A stretch of DNA of 64,000 nt from Wenjunlia tyrosinilytica (lineage in GTDB: Bacteria; Actinomycetota; Actinomycetes; Streptomycetales; Streptomycetaceae), in assembly GCF_014646055.1 (NCBI RefSeq), contig NZ_BMMS01000035.1, forward strand, positions 1-64,000, given 5' to 3'. Position numbers and translations under genes: made by a program. The notes beneath the pieces were generated by a model. It did no database searches. It was not told the DNA's origin and saw nothing but the letters and a program-made list of their open reading frames with translations. Positions within the stretch are counted from its first letter, which is position 1. Every line of letters begins with the position of its first letter. Below are positions 10,631-19,121 of the stretch, piece by piece.

Positions 10631-11398
10631 TCAGGCGTCGCGCCCGCGGAACACCGCGAGGCCGCCGATCACCGCGGCGGCAACCCACAGCGCCATGATG
10701 GCGAGGCCGCCCCAAGGGCCGTAGGGGGTGTCGTCGTTCTGCACGACACGGGTCATCGCCTGCCCCGCCTGGTCGGGGAAGTAGTGGGCCACCTTCTTGG
10801 CGCCGGGCACCGTCACCAGGATCTGGGTGACCAGGAAGAACAACGGCATCAGGATCCCCATGGCCAGCATCGAGCTGCGCAGCATCATGGCGACGCCCAT
10901 GGAGAACAGGGCGATCAGGGTCATGTAGAGAGCGGCACAGAGCGTCGCGCGCAGCACATGCGGCTCTCCGAGCGAGGTGCTGTGCGACCCCAGCACGGAC
11001 TGCCCGGCGAAGAAGGCGGCAAAGCTCGTGACGGTTGCGACGACGAGCGCGGACGCCGAGGCGACCGCCAGCTTGGCGAAGTACAGGGCGCCGCGCTGCG
11101 GCACCGCGGCCAGCGACGTACGGATCATCCCCGTGCTGTACTCGCTTCCGACGACCATCACACCGAAGGCGATCATGGCGAGCTGGCCGAGCACCCCGCC
11201 GGCGAAGCTGGTGCCGGCCGCGTCGAAGGTGAGCTGATCCTGTTTCGACAGGTCGTCGAACCTGCTGTTGGTGAGCGCGCTCAGCAGCACACCGAAGGCG
11301 ACGGTGACCAGGAAGGCCATGGCCAGCGTCCATCCGGTGGAGCGGACCGTCCTGATCTTGACCCACTCGGAGTGCAGTACCGCGGCGGGTGCGGCCAT
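10631..11398 (-). CDS. ABC-2 type export permease
   Basis: 255 aa, with about six hydrophobic segments and the layout of actinobacterial ABC-2 permeases, which are often paired with DrrA-like ATPases. A short cytoplasmic N-terminus (MAAPAAVLHSEWVKIRTVRS) precedes the first membrane helix. The EYSTGMIRTSLAAVPQR segment is characteristic of this family. ATG 11398 sits 1 nt past the ATPase stop (11400), so translation is coupled. With the ATPase it should form an exporter, plausibly for the cluster product and self-resistance. Confidence 0.88.
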   Translation of the reverse strand: MAAPAAVLHSEWVKIRTVRSTGWTLAMAFLVTVAFGVLLSALTNSRFDDLSKQDQLTFDAAGTSFAGGVLGQLAMIAFGVMVVGSEYSTGMIRTSLAAVPQRGALYFAKLAVASASALVVATVTSFAAFFAGQSVLGSHSTSLGEPHVLRATLCAALYMTLIALFSMGVAMMLRSSMLAMGILMPLFFLVTQILVTVPGAKKVAHYFPDQAGQAMTRVVQNDDTPYGPWGGLAIMALWVAAAVIGGLAVFRGRDA

Positions 11399-11399
11399 G

Positions 11400-12389
11400 T
11401 CAGGCGTCCTTTCCGGCAGTCCGGGCCCCACGGTGCCCGGTCGGGTCCTCGGCCGCGCCGCGAGCCTGCGCCGGGAGGGCGCCGTGCGGTCCGGTGCGGT
11501 ACTCGGCCGCGGCCCCGGTCATCCGGATGAACGCCTCCTCCAGCGAGGCGTGCTCCGGACTGAGCTCGTGGAGCACCACGCCGTGTTCCGCCGCCAGCTC
11601 GCCGAGCCGCTCGACCGGCACGTCCGGCACCTCGAACGCCCCCTCGGGCGTCGTCTCCACGACGATCCCGGCGGCGCAGAGCGCGTCGTGCAGCTTCTCG
11701 GGCTCGGGAGTGCGCATCCTCACGAACGAGCGGGAGTTCTGGGCGATGAACTCCGGCATGGAGGTGTCGGCCAGGAGCCGGCCCCTGCCGATGACGACCA
11801 GATGGTCCGCGGTCAGCGCCATCTCGCTCATCAGGTGGCTGGAGACGAAGACGGTGCGGCCCTTGGCGGCGAGGTCCCGCATCAGCGTGCGGATCCAGTG
11901 GATGCCCTCGGGATCGAGACCGTTCACCGGCTCGTCGAACATCAGGATCTCGGGGTCGCCCAGCAGTGCCGCCGCGATACCGAGCCGCTGGCCCATTCCC
12001 AGGGAGAAGCCCTTGGGGCGCTTCCTGGCGACGGCGGCCAGGCCGACCTCCTCCAGCACTTCGTCCACTCGCGCGGCGGGGATGCGGTTGCTCAGGGCGA
12101 GGCACATCAGATTGTCGCGGGCGCTGCGCCCGCCGTGCATCGCCTTGGCGTCGAGGAGGGCGCCGATGTACCGCAGCGGGTCGCGCAGTTCGGCGTAGCG
12201 CTTCCCGTCGATGCGCACCTGGCCGGCCGTGGGGCGGTCCAGGTCGAGCATCATCCGCATGGTGGTGGACTTGCCCGCTCCGTTGGGACCCAGGAAGCCG
12301 GTCACGGAACCGGGGCGCACATGGAAGGTGAGGTCGTCGACGACCACCTTCTCGCCGTATCGCTTGGTGACTCCCGCAAGCTCGATCAC
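11400..12389 (-). CDS. ABC transporter ATP-binding protein (drug-export type)
   Basis: 329 aa. It has Walker A GPNGAGKST, Q-loop region YIGALLDAK, signature FSLGMGQR (a common variant in this family), Walker B ILMFDEP, and the H-loop in FVSSHL. The C-terminal part (about 220-329) is the regulatory extension seen in DrrA/CcmA-like exporters, ending in a Pro/Gly/Arg-rich tail. First gene of the two-gene exporter operon; the 69-bp gap to the epimerase gene upstream is short, so readthrough from the sugar/PPTase genes is possible. Confidence 0.9.
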   Translation of the reverse strand: MIELAGVTKRYGEKVVVDDLTFHVRPGSVTGFLGPNGAGKSTTMRMMLDLDRPTAGQVRIDGKRYAELRDPLRYIGALLDAKAMHGGRSARDNLMCLALSNRIPAARVDEVLEEVGLAAVARKRPKGFSLGMGQRLGIAAALLGDPEILMFDEPVNGLDPEGIHWIRTLMRDLAAKGRTVFVSSHLMSEMALTADHLVVIGRGRLLADTSMPEFIAQNSRSFVRMRTPEPEKLHDALCAAGIVVETTPEGAFEVPDVPVERLGELAAEHGVVLHELSPEHASLEEAFIRMTGAAAEYRTGPHGALPAQARGAAEDPTGHRGARTAGKDA

Positions 12390-12458
12390 GCGGACAACGT
12401 ATGCGTCCCATCGGCCGTTGGACCGGTCCGGGCACCACAGTCTAGGGACTTCGGTAGT

Positions 12459-13295
12459 TCACGCCGAGTCAGCGGGCGGGTTCGCCGTGTTGCCGAGTGC
12501 CGCCGTTGAGTGCTGCCGTGAGTGCGCCGACGCGTAGGAGGGCAGATAGGCGTCCAGCACCCGGTCCAGGTACTCCGCGGGGGTGCGGCCGGTGTCGAGG
12601 TCGGGGACGAGCAGCCGCAGCCGCCGGGTCGATGCCCGGGTGACCGCCGTGGGCCCGGGCCGGTTGACGCGCTGCGCGCGGGCGCCGAGTCGGCGTTCGA
12701 TCCCGTCCACGATCGCCTCCACCGGCTGGGGAGCCCCGGATGCCACATTGACCACCCGGCCCCGGACACCGTCGTCCAGCAGCCGGCCGACCGCGTGCAC
12801 CAGGTCGCGGACGTCGAGCAGGTCGCGGTGGGCTCCCTGGTGGACGGTCACGGCGCCCGTCATGACCTGGTGGACCAGGGCGGGCAGCAACTGGTGGGAG
12901 CGCTGGTGGCGGCCGACGACATGGCTCAGCCGCAGGATCAGGTGCTCGACGCCGGACGAGCGGACGACGGACTCCAGGGCGAGCTTGTGCCGCCCGTACA
13001 CCGAAGGCGGCTGGACCGGCCCGTCCTCGATCCCGGAGGTGCCCGAGGCGCCGTACACCGCGGCCGAGGCGCCGTACATCGCGGCCGAGGCGGTGGAGAA
13101 GAACAGCAGGCTCCGGTGCTCCTCCCGGCACTTCCGCAGCACCTCGTAGAGGAGGTGGGCCTCGCGGTCGAAGTCCGCCGACGCGGTGCCCGCCGTGCTG
13201 GAGACTCCCGCCGCGAAGGCCGTGACCTCGGGGAAGCGCTCGGCGAAGGCGTCGGCGAGATTGTGTCCGAGGAAGCCGTTACCGATGATCTGCAT
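12459..13295 (-). CDS. NAD-dependent epimerase/dehydratase family protein (sugar SDR)
   Basis: 278 aa extended-SDR protein. The NAD-binding GNGFLGHNLADAF is at the N-terminus and the catalytic SVYGRHKLALE (Tyr-x-x-x-Lys) near residue 120. HRDLLDVRDLVHA is the usual sugar-epimerase core. It overlaps the dehydratase stop by 17 bp (ATG 13295; dehydratase ends 13279), which argues for coupled expression and a shared pathway. Likely role: 4-ketoreductase or epimerase step on an NDP-deoxyhexose after 2,3-dehydration. An internal duplication, YGASAAVYGAS, is visible near residue 100. Confidence 0.82.
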   Translation of the reverse strand: MQIIGNGFLGHNLADAFAERFPEVTAFAAGVSSTAGTASADFDREAHLLYEVLRKCREEHRSLLFFSTASAAMYGASAAVYGASGTSGIEDGPVQPPSVYGRHKLALESVVRSSGVEHLILRLSHVVGRHQRSHQLLPALVHQVMTGAVTVHQGAHRDLLDVRDLVHAVGRLLDDGVRGRVVNVASGAPQPVEAIVDGIERRLGARAQRVNRPGPTAVTRASTRRLRLLVPDLDTGRTPAEYLDRVLDAYLPSYASAHSRQHSTAALGNTANPPADSA

Positions 13296-14724
13296 CGGCG
13301 TCCCCGGCCTCCGGCAGTGTGCGCATGGCCGCGACCAGGGTCCTGGCCTGCACATTGAGGTAGTGGCTGTGCTCGAGGAGACCGGTGAGCTGCCCCAGTG
13401 TCATCCAGCGGTAGTCCTCGGTCGTCGTGGTGGGGAAGTCCTCGTCCACCTCGATGATCAGGTAGCGGTTGCGGGCGTGGTGGAAGCGGCCCCCCTCCTC
13501 GGAGAGCACCGTGTCGAACAGCGTCCGCTCGGGCCCGCTCTCCCGGACGACGTCGAGGAAGCGCGGCTGGTGCTCCGCGGGCAGGTGCGCGTAGTTCTCC
13601 GGTGTGCACTGCACGGTCGGGGCGAGCTCCACCACGTCCAGATGACCGGGCTCGGCATGGGCCCGCACCAGGGCGTGCAGCACGCCGTCGAACCGTTTCA
13701 CCAGCAGGGCGAGGACACCGATGCCGTGGGGTTGCAGGAGCGGCTGCGACCAGGCGGGCACCTCCCGGCGGCTGGAGCTCACGTCGACGGCGATGATGCT
13801 GAAGAACAGCCCGCGCTCGTGCGAGATCCGATCGTCCCAGCGGTGCCAGCCCCGGCCCTCCACCTCGCGCAGCGGCAGCAGCGTGGCGCTGACTTCGCGC
13901 TCGCTCCTGCGGCCGGTGATCCAGCTGCGGATCTCGGTGTCGGAGTGCAGGCCGCGCCGGCTCCCGCCCCCGCTCGCCACGGCGGTCCCGGCGCCGTGCA
14001 GCCGGTCGGGCATGCAGGACAGCACCGTGCGGGTGTCCATGTTGAGCAGGTCCTCCACCCGCAGGAAGGAGTTCACCTGCCGCAGGGACAGCCAGCAGAA
14101 GTCCTCCCCGGCCTCGACCTCCGGCCCGACCTCCACCACCATGTTGCGGTTGCGCTTGCGGTGGAACCACGAGCCCTGCTCGGACTGCAGGGTGTCGGCC
14201 AGGACGCGGTGGCGGCGCGGGTCCGGACGGAGGAAGCAGTCCAGGTAGGGCACGGCCGAACCACCGTGGACGCGGCTGTAGTTGCTCTTAGTGGCCTGCA
14301 CCGTGGGCGAGAGCTGGACGCCGTTGAGATTGCCCGGCTCCGACTTCGCCTGCATCAGGCAGTGCGTCACCCCGTTGATCTCGCGCACCGCCAACCCCAG
14401 GATGCCGATCTCCGGCTGGCAGATGATCGGCTGGGTCCATTCGGGGACCGGGCCGTCGGAGCGGACCCGCAGGCCCTGGACCGAGTAGAAGCGGCCGCTG
14501 CGGTGCTGGAGGTTCCCGGTGTCCCTGGCGAAGTCCCATCCGGAGAGCTCGGCGAAGGGGATCGGCCGCACCTGCTGCGCGTGCTTGCGCTGCCGTCCGG
14601 CCAGCCAGTCGAAGAACTCGGCGTCACTCATGACCTCGCCGCCGGTCGCCGGGACGGGGTCGGCCGGCCAGGGGAGTGCGGCGTCGGTGTGGGGCAGCAG
14701 GCCTGTCGCGCTGGGCTTGTGCAT
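13279..14724 (-). CDS. NDP-hexose 2,3-dehydratase
   Basis: 481 aa, the usual length for the TylX3/EvaA/SpnO family that removes the 2-OH of NDP-4-keto-6-deoxyglucose to start 2-deoxysugar formation. The protein is two homologous halves: SEQGSWFHRKRNRNMVVEV around residue 190 and SEEGGRFHHARNRYLIIEV around residue 435, each preceded by a proline-rich substrate-site segment (PTVQATKSNY and PTVQCTPENY). ATG 14724 has an AGGA SD. It heads a pair with the SDR gene. No glucose-1-phosphate thymidylyltransferase, 4,6-dehydratase or glycosyltransferase lies in the window; these are presumably to the left. Confidence 0.92.
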   Translation of the reverse strand: MHKPSATGLLPHTDAALPWPADPVPATGGEVMSDAEFFDWLAGRQRKHAQQVRPIPFAELSGWDFARDTGNLQHRSGRFYSVQGLRVRSDGPVPEWTQPIICQPEIGILGLAVREINGVTHCLMQAKSEPGNLNGVQLSPTVQATKSNYSRVHGGSAVPYLDCFLRPDPRRHRVLADTLQSEQGSWFHRKRNRNMVVEVGPEVEAGEDFCWLSLRQVNSFLRVEDLLNMDTRTVLSCMPDRLHGAGTAVASGGGSRRGLHSDTEIRSWITGRRSEREVSATLLPLREVEGRGWHRWDDRISHERGLFFSIIAVDVSSSRREVPAWSQPLLQPHGIGVLALLVKRFDGVLHALVRAHAEPGHLDVVELAPTVQCTPENYAHLPAEHQPRFLDVVRESGPERTLFDTVLSEEGGRFHHARNRYLIIEVDEDFPTTTTEDYRWMTLGQLTGLLEHSHYLNVQARTLVAAMRTLPEAGDADADHR

Positions 14725-14776
14725 GTCTGTTCCTGACCTTGTCGTCGGCCCACGGCCTGACCGCGGGCGCTTCGGG

Positions 14777-15493
14777 CTACCCGGGCAGCGATGCGGCGTC
14801 CTCCAGCGCCTCGGGCACACCGCGGCCTCCGTCGAGGCTGCTCGCGGGCACCGTCACGGCGGTCATCACCAGTCCCGAATGCACCGCCCAGCGCCCGGTG
14901 AATCCGCCGCCGGGACCGCCGAGCGGCGGCGGGGCGGGCACCAGGAGGCGGGCGAAGAAGGTTCGTCGCCCGTGGTCGAAGACGATGAGCGCGTCCTCGA
15001 ACTCCAGCGTTCGCCCCGTCAGCGGGAACCACGCCTTGTAGACCGCTTCCTTCGCACTGAACAGCAGGCGGTCCCAGGGGATGTGCGGGTCCGCCGGCCA
15101 GTACCGCCTCAGCCGGGCACGCTCCTCCGGCAGGGAGACGGCCTCCAGCGCACCGTGCGGCAGCCGGGCCGCGGGTTCGGCGTCGATGCCCAGCGAGGCG
15201 ATGTCGGTGCGGCGCGCCACCGCGGCGACCCGGTAGCCCTCGCAGTGGCTGATGGCGCCGACCACACCCTTGGGCCAGACCGGCTCCCCGCGCGGTCCCG
15301 GCAGCAACGGGGCCGGCAGCACTCCCAGCCGGGTGAGCGCGCGCCGGGCGCACAGGCGGCCGGTGACGAACTCCCGGCGGCGCTTGTCCACGGACCGCGA
15401 GACGACGGCCTCCTCCTCCGGGAAGAGCGGGCCCGACAGATCGCCCAGCGCGTCGACGACCTCGACCGAGTCCGGCAGCAGACGGCCCATCAT
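14777..15493 (-). CDS. 4'-phosphopantetheinyl transferase (Sfp/PptT type)
   Basis: 238 aa. Moves the phosphopantetheine arm of CoA onto Ser of ACP/PCP domains, here plausibly the window's PKS and NRPS carriers. Motifs: ISHCEGY (His83), GIDAEP (102-107; Mg ligands Asp104 and Glu106) and FSAKEAVYKAW (145-155; Glu149, Lys153). Starts at ATG 15493 within ATGATG; the upstream phosphoesterase stop TGA (15492-15490) is embedded in it, a 4-nt overlap, so translation is coupled. The gene order phosphoesterase-then-PPTase matches pptH-pptT (Rv2795c-Rv2794c) of Mycobacterium tuberculosis. Confidence 0.93.
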   Translation of the reverse strand: MMGRLLPDSVEVVDALGDLSGPLFPEEEAVVSRSVDKRRREFVTGRLCARRALTRLGVLPAPLLPGPRGEPVWPKGVVGAISHCEGYRVAAVARRTDIASLGIDAEPAARLPHGALEAVSLPEERARLRRYWPADPHIPWDRLLFSAKEAVYKAWFPLTGRTLEFEDALIVFDHGRRTFFARLLVPAPPPLGGPGGGFTGRWAVHSGLVMTAVTVPASSLDGGRGVPEALEDAASLPG

Positions 15494-16341
15494 CTCGCGC
15501 TCCGCCGGGGCAGGATCTCGCGCAGCAGCGGGTCCGGCAGGCCCCGTGCCCGCCACTCCCGCGGGTAGCCCAGCGACACCTCGCGATGGGGTACGCCGTC
15601 GTGCCAGGTGGTGCGGGGGATGTGCAGGTGCCCGTACACGACCGTGGCCGCGCGGTAGCGCCGGTGCCAGTCGGCCGTCGCCGTAGTCCCGCACCACAGG
15701 GCGAACTCGGGGTGGCGCAGGATTCTCGTGGGTTCGCGGACCAGCGGGAAGTGGTTGACCAGCACCGTCGGCAGCTCCGGGTCGCAGGCGTCGAGCCGCT
15801 CGCGGGTGTACGCGATCCTGCTGCGGCACCACTGCGCCCGGTCCGGATGAGGGTCCGGGTGCAGCAGGATCTCGTCCGTGCACATCACGCCGGCCTCCTC
15901 CGCCTCGGCCAGGGCCTCCTTCGCGCCGGTCACGCCGGGCGGGAGGAAGCTGTAGTCGTACAGAAGGAACAGCGGCGCCACGGTCACCGGCCCGTCGGGC
16001 CCCGGCCACACGGGGTAGGGGTCCTCCGGCGTGAGCACACCGATGGAGCGGCAGAGTTCGACGAGGTGGCGGTAGCGCGCCTCACCCCGCAGCCGCACCG
16101 GGTCGTCGGGATGCGTCCACAACTCGTGGTTGCCGGGAACCCACACCACGGTCGCGAACCGCTCGGCGAGCAGGCGCAGCGCCCACTCGACGTCGGCGGC
16201 CTTCTCGGCCACGTCCCCCGCGACCACCAGCCAGTCGCGCCGGTCCGTGGAGCGCAGCTCCCGCACGATGCCGTGATTGTCCCCGTAGGCGACATGCAGA
16301 TCGCTGACCGCGTAGAGCCTCGGGCCCGCTTCCCGGCTCAC
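15490..16341 (-). CDS. Calcineurin-like metallophosphoesterase, candidate phosphopantetheinyl hydrolase (PptH-like)
   Basis: 283 aa with the full two-metal phosphoesterase set: SDLHV (Asp14, His16), AGDVAE (Asp43), PGNHELW (Asn71, His72), VNHFPL and GHLHI. In M. tuberculosis the metallophosphoesterase PptH is encoded with PptT and removes phosphopantetheine from carrier proteins; the same adjacency and coupling here suggests that role, but the substrate is inferred from context only. GTG 16341 is chosen because it overlaps the stop of a 17-codon ORF (GTGA) that carries a strong SD; an in-frame GTG at 16350 has no SD of its own. Confidence 0.85.
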   Translation of the reverse strand: MSREAGPRLYAVSDLHVAYGDNHGIVRELRSTDRRDWLVVAGDVAEKAADVEWALRLLAERFATVVWVPGNHELWTHPDDPVRLRGEARYRHLVELCRSIGVLTPEDPYPVWPGPDGPVTVAPLFLLYDYSFLPPGVTGAKEALAEAEEAGVMCTDEILLHPDPHPDRAQWCRSRIAYTRERLDACDPELPTVLVNHFPLVREPTRILRHPEFALWCGTTATADWHRRYRAATVVYGHLHIPRTTWHDGVPHREVSLGYPREWRARGLPDPLLREILPRRSAR

Positions 16342-16391
16342 CGTGCCCACGCCGCGGTGGGCACGGCCCGGGGGTTCGTCGTGGTGCTCAT
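16338..16391 (-). CDS. 17-residue leader ORF coupled to the phosphoesterase gene
   Basis: ATG 16391 is preceded by AAGGGAG (16404-16398) with 6-nt spacing, the best ribosome-binding site in this operon. It encodes MSTTTNPRAVPTAAWAR and stops at 16340-16338, where TGA overlaps the phosphoesterase GTG in GTGA. It is too short for homology. The likely role is to load ribosomes for the downstream gene, or to sense a translational condition. It could instead be a relic of an earlier start. Confidence 0.55.
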   Translation of the reverse strand: MSTTTNPRAVPTAAWAR

Positions 16392-16424
16392 CGGCGACTC
16401 CCTTGATCGCGGCCTACAGCCAGA

Positions 16425-16454
16425 TTTATGACATCGCGCCGGGAGCCTTCACAA
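16425..16454 (-). promoter_or_regulatory. Candidate promoter for leader ORF-phosphoesterase-PPTase operon
   Basis: On the minus strand, TTGTGA (16454-16449) and CATAAA (16430-16425) are separated by 18 nt, a plausible sigma-HrdB -35/-10 pair. The expected transcription start near 16418 would give a leader of about 27 nt before the 17-codon ORF. Confidence 0.45.
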
Positions 16455-16613
16455 GGTGTGCCGAAAGCGGTGCGGGAAGAACGGGGGAAACGACCAGACA
16501 TCCGCCGCAGGGGGCCCTCGGGGCTTGTGCCGACCGAGGCGGCGCGCCGGATAGTGGCGCAAGCAAGCCGTTGCGGAACAGGAAGCCACCCTGGAAGAGG
16601 ACGGATCAGTAGC

Positions 16614-17387
16614 ATGAGTGTTCCCCCTGTGGACGACGGCCTGTGGTGCCGCCGGTTCCATCCCGCCCAGGACGCCGCGGACCGCCTGGTCTGCTTTCCC
16701 CACGCGGGAGGCTCGGCCAGTTTCTACTTCCCGGTCTCGGCCGCGCTGAGCCCGCGGGTGGATGTGCTCGCCGTGCAGTACCCGGGACGGCAGGACCGCA
16801 GGTCGGAGCCGATCGTCGACGACATCGGCACCCTGGCGGACCGGATCCACGAAGCCCTGAAGGCCTGGGCCGACCGCCCGCTGACCTTCTTCGGCCACAG
16901 CATGGGGGCGGTCCTGGCCTTCGAGGTGGCCCGGCGCCTCGAGCGGGACGGTGAGGGGCCGGTGCGGCTGTTCGCCTCCGGTCGGCGGGCGCCGTCGCGC
17001 CACCGGGACGAGAACGTCCACAAGCGCGACGACGACGGCCTGATCGCGGAACTGCGGGCGATGAGCGGAACCGACTCCAGGCTGCTCGGCGACGACGAGT
17101 TGCTGCGCATGATCCTTCCCGCGCTGCGGGGTGACTACCGGGCGGTGGAGACCTACCGCAGCGAGCCCGGGGCCGCGGTGCGCTGCCCCATCACCGCCCT
17201 GGTGGGGGACGCCGATCCCAAGACCACGCTCGAGGAGGCCGAGGGATGGGAGGAGCACACCACCGGCTCGTTCGGCCTGAGCGTCTTCCCCGGGGGCCAC
17301 TTCTACCTCAGCAGCCGATCCGCCGATGTGCTGGAGGTGCTTTCCGAGCACTTCGCGGGAGTGGCCGCCGCACCGCGGGGAGCCTGA
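16614..17387 (+). CDS. Type II thioesterase
   Basis: 257 aa alpha/beta hydrolase of the GrsT/TylO class that removes aberrant acyl groups from PKS and NRPS carrier proteins. FPHAGGSASFYFP near residue 28 gives the oxyanion hole, GHSMGAVLAFE near residue 95 the nucleophile Ser, GDADP the acidic residue and GGHFYL the His. Divergent from the phosphoesterase operon with a 222-bp shared intergenic region; 43 bp upstream of the carboxylase gene, so probably an operon with it. Given the degenerate terminal PKS module, editing of stalled chains is a plausible need. Confidence 0.93.
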   Translation: MSVPPVDDGLWCRRFHPAQDAADRLVCFPHAGGSASFYFPVSAALSPRVDVLAVQYPGRQDRRSEPIVDDIGTLADRIHEALKAWADRPLTFFGHSMGAVLAFEVARRLERDGEGPVRLFASGRRAPSRHRDENVHKRDDDGLIAELRAMSGTDSRLLGDDELLRMILPALRGDYRAVETYRSEPGAAVRCPITALVGDADPKTTLEEAEGWEEHTTGSFGLSVFPGGHFYLSSRSADVLEVLSEHFAGVAAAPRGA

Positions 17388-17430
17388 CGTCCGCAGGTAC
17401 GAGCTCTTGACAGACTTGGAGTTGCTGGAG

Positions 17431-19044
17431 ATGACCGTCGTGCGTGAGGCGCCCGTCGAGCCGGCCGACGAGAGTACGGCCGCTCGCGCCCCCGGCGATG
17501 CGCGTGGGCGGGTCGCGGAACTGCTGGACATCAGGCGGACGGCACTGCGTGGCCCGGACGAACGGGCGACCCTGGCTCAGCATGCGAAGGGCAAGCTGAC
17601 GGCGCGTGAGCGGATCGCCCTGCTGCTCGACGAGGGATCCTTCCGCGAGGTGGAACCCTTGCGGCGGCACCGGGCGACCGGCTTCGGCCTGGAGGCGAAG
17701 AAGCCCTACACCGACGGGGTGGTCACCGGGTGGGGCACGGTCCACGGGCGTACCGTCTTCGTCTACGCGCACGACTTCCGGATCTTCGGCGGAGCCCTCG
17801 GTGAGGCCCATGCCGCCAAGATCCACAAGGTGATGGACCTGGCCATCGCCGCAGGCGCCCCGCTGGTCTCCCTCAACGACGGCGCGGGCGCGCGGATCCA
17901 GGAGGGGGTGACCGCGCTGGCCGGATACGGCGGCATCTTCCAGCGCAACTCCCGGGCCTCCGGGGTCATCCCGCAGATCAGCGTGATGCTCGGCCCCTGC
18001 GCCGGCGGCGCCGCCTACTCGCCCGCGCTGACCGACTTCGTCTTCATGGTGCGCGGCACCTCGCAGATGTTCATCACCGGCCCCGACGTCGTCGCGGCGG
18101 TCACCGGTGCCCAGGTCACCCAGAACGCCCTGGGCGGCGCGGACGTCCACGCGGAGGTCTCCGGCGTGGCGCACTTCGCCTACGACGACGAGCAGACGTG
18201 CCTCGAGGAGGTCCGCTTCCTCCTCTCCCTGCTGCCCGCCAACAATCGCGAGACCCCGCCCGACGTCCCCGCCACGGACCCGGCCGACCGCCGCTGCGAG
18301 GCGCTGCTGGACCTGGTGCCCGCGGAAGGGCACCGGCCCTACGACATGGGCAAGGTGATCGAGGAGATCGTCGACGACGGGGAATACCTGGAGATCCACC
18401 AGCGCTGGGCCACCAATGTCATCGTCGCCCTCGCGCGGCTCGACGGCCGTGTCGTCGGACTGATCGCCAACCAGCCGCAGTCCCTGGCGGGCGTGCTCAA
18501 CATCGACGCGAGCGAGAAGGCGGCGCGCTTCGTCCAGCTCTGCGACGCCTTCAACATCCCCCTGGTCACACTCCTGGACGTCCCCGGCTTCCTGCCCGGC
18601 GTGGACCAGGAGCACAGCGGCATCATCCGCCACGGCGCCAAGCTGCTCTACGCCTACTGCAACGCCACCGTGCCCCGTGTCCAGCTCATCCTCCGCAAGG
18701 CCTACGGCGGCGCCTACATCGTCATGGACTCACGGTCGGTGGGCGCGGACCTGTCGTTCGCCTGGCCCACCAATGAGATCGCCGTGATGGGCGCCGAGGG
18801 CGCGGCGGGCGTCATCTTCCGCAAGCAGATCGCCGAGGCCGACGACCCCGAGGCCATGCGCACCCGCATGGTCAAGGAGTACAAGAACGAGCTCATGCAC
18901 CCCTACTACGCCGCCGAACGCGGCCTCGTCGACGACGTCATCGACCCGGCCGACACCCGCCGGGTGCTCATCGACTCCCTGGCGATGCTGCGGGGCAAGC
19001 ACAGCGACGTCCCGGTGCGCAAGCACGGCAACCCGCCCATGTGA
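17431..19044 (+). CDS. Acyl-CoA carboxylase beta subunit (carboxyltransferase)
   Basis: 537 aa, the normal length for AccB/PccB. Transfers CO2 from biotin to acetyl-CoA or propionyl-CoA, supplying malonyl- or methylmalonyl-CoA extenders. Motifs: SLNDGAGARIQEGV and GPCAGGAAYSPALTDF (first oxyanion loop), VPGFLPG, and RKAYGGAYIVMDS. Streptomyces PccB has Asp in this GGAY-x-VM loop, which restricts it to propionyl-CoA; Ile here resembles AccB and suggests broader use. GGAG at 17418-17421 supports ATG 17431; GTG 17440 is an alternative. The biotinylated alpha subunit is not in the window. Confidence 0.94.
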   Translation: MTVVREAPVEPADESTAARAPGDARGRVAELLDIRRTALRGPDERATLAQHAKGKLTARERIALLLDEGSFREVEPLRRHRATGFGLEAKKPYTDGVVTGWGTVHGRTVFVYAHDFRIFGGALGEAHAAKIHKVMDLAIAAGAPLVSLNDGAGARIQEGVTALAGYGGIFQRNSRASGVIPQISVMLGPCAGGAAYSPALTDFVFMVRGTSQMFITGPDVVAAVTGAQVTQNALGGADVHAEVSGVAHFAYDDEQTCLEEVRFLLSLLPANNRETPPDVPATDPADRRCEALLDLVPAEGHRPYDMGKVIEEIVDDGEYLEIHQRWATNVIVALARLDGRVVGLIANQPQSLAGVLNIDASEKAARFVQLCDAFNIPLVTLLDVPGFLPGVDQEHSGIIRHGAKLLYAYCNATVPRVQLILRKAYGGAYIVMDSRSVGADLSFAWPTNEIAVMGAEGAAGVIFRKQIAEADDPEAMRTRMVKEYKNELMHPYYAAERGLVDDVIDPADTRRVLIDSLAMLRGKHSDVPVRKHGNPPM

Positions 19045-19121
19045 CGCCGCCGGCCCCGGGCGCACCCCGCCCCGGGTCCACCCAGCCAGTGACCCCTCGG
19101 CCAAGGACAAGGAACCCCCAC

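Noticed and set aside
9759-11366. A 535-codon reading frame joining the FkbM methyltransferase to upstream sequence
   Set aside because: The part above 10532 is the shadow of the ABC permease in another frame; the hairpin at 10578-10606 and the SD before ATG 10532 mark the true start.
13040-13085. YGASAAVYGAS duplication in the sugar SDR as evidence of a pseudogene
   Set aside because: The duplication is short and in frame, and both the Rossmann and Tyr-x-x-x-Lys motifs are intact.
16428-16613. Upstream extension of the type II thioesterase frame
   Set aside because: It would run through the divergent promoter region; ATG 16614 gives the standard N-terminus of this family.
19041-19121. Longer start for the carboxylase epsilon subunit
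   Set aside because: The extra 27 residues are Pro/Arg-rich and overlap the beta-subunit stop; the conserved helix begins right after GTG 19122.
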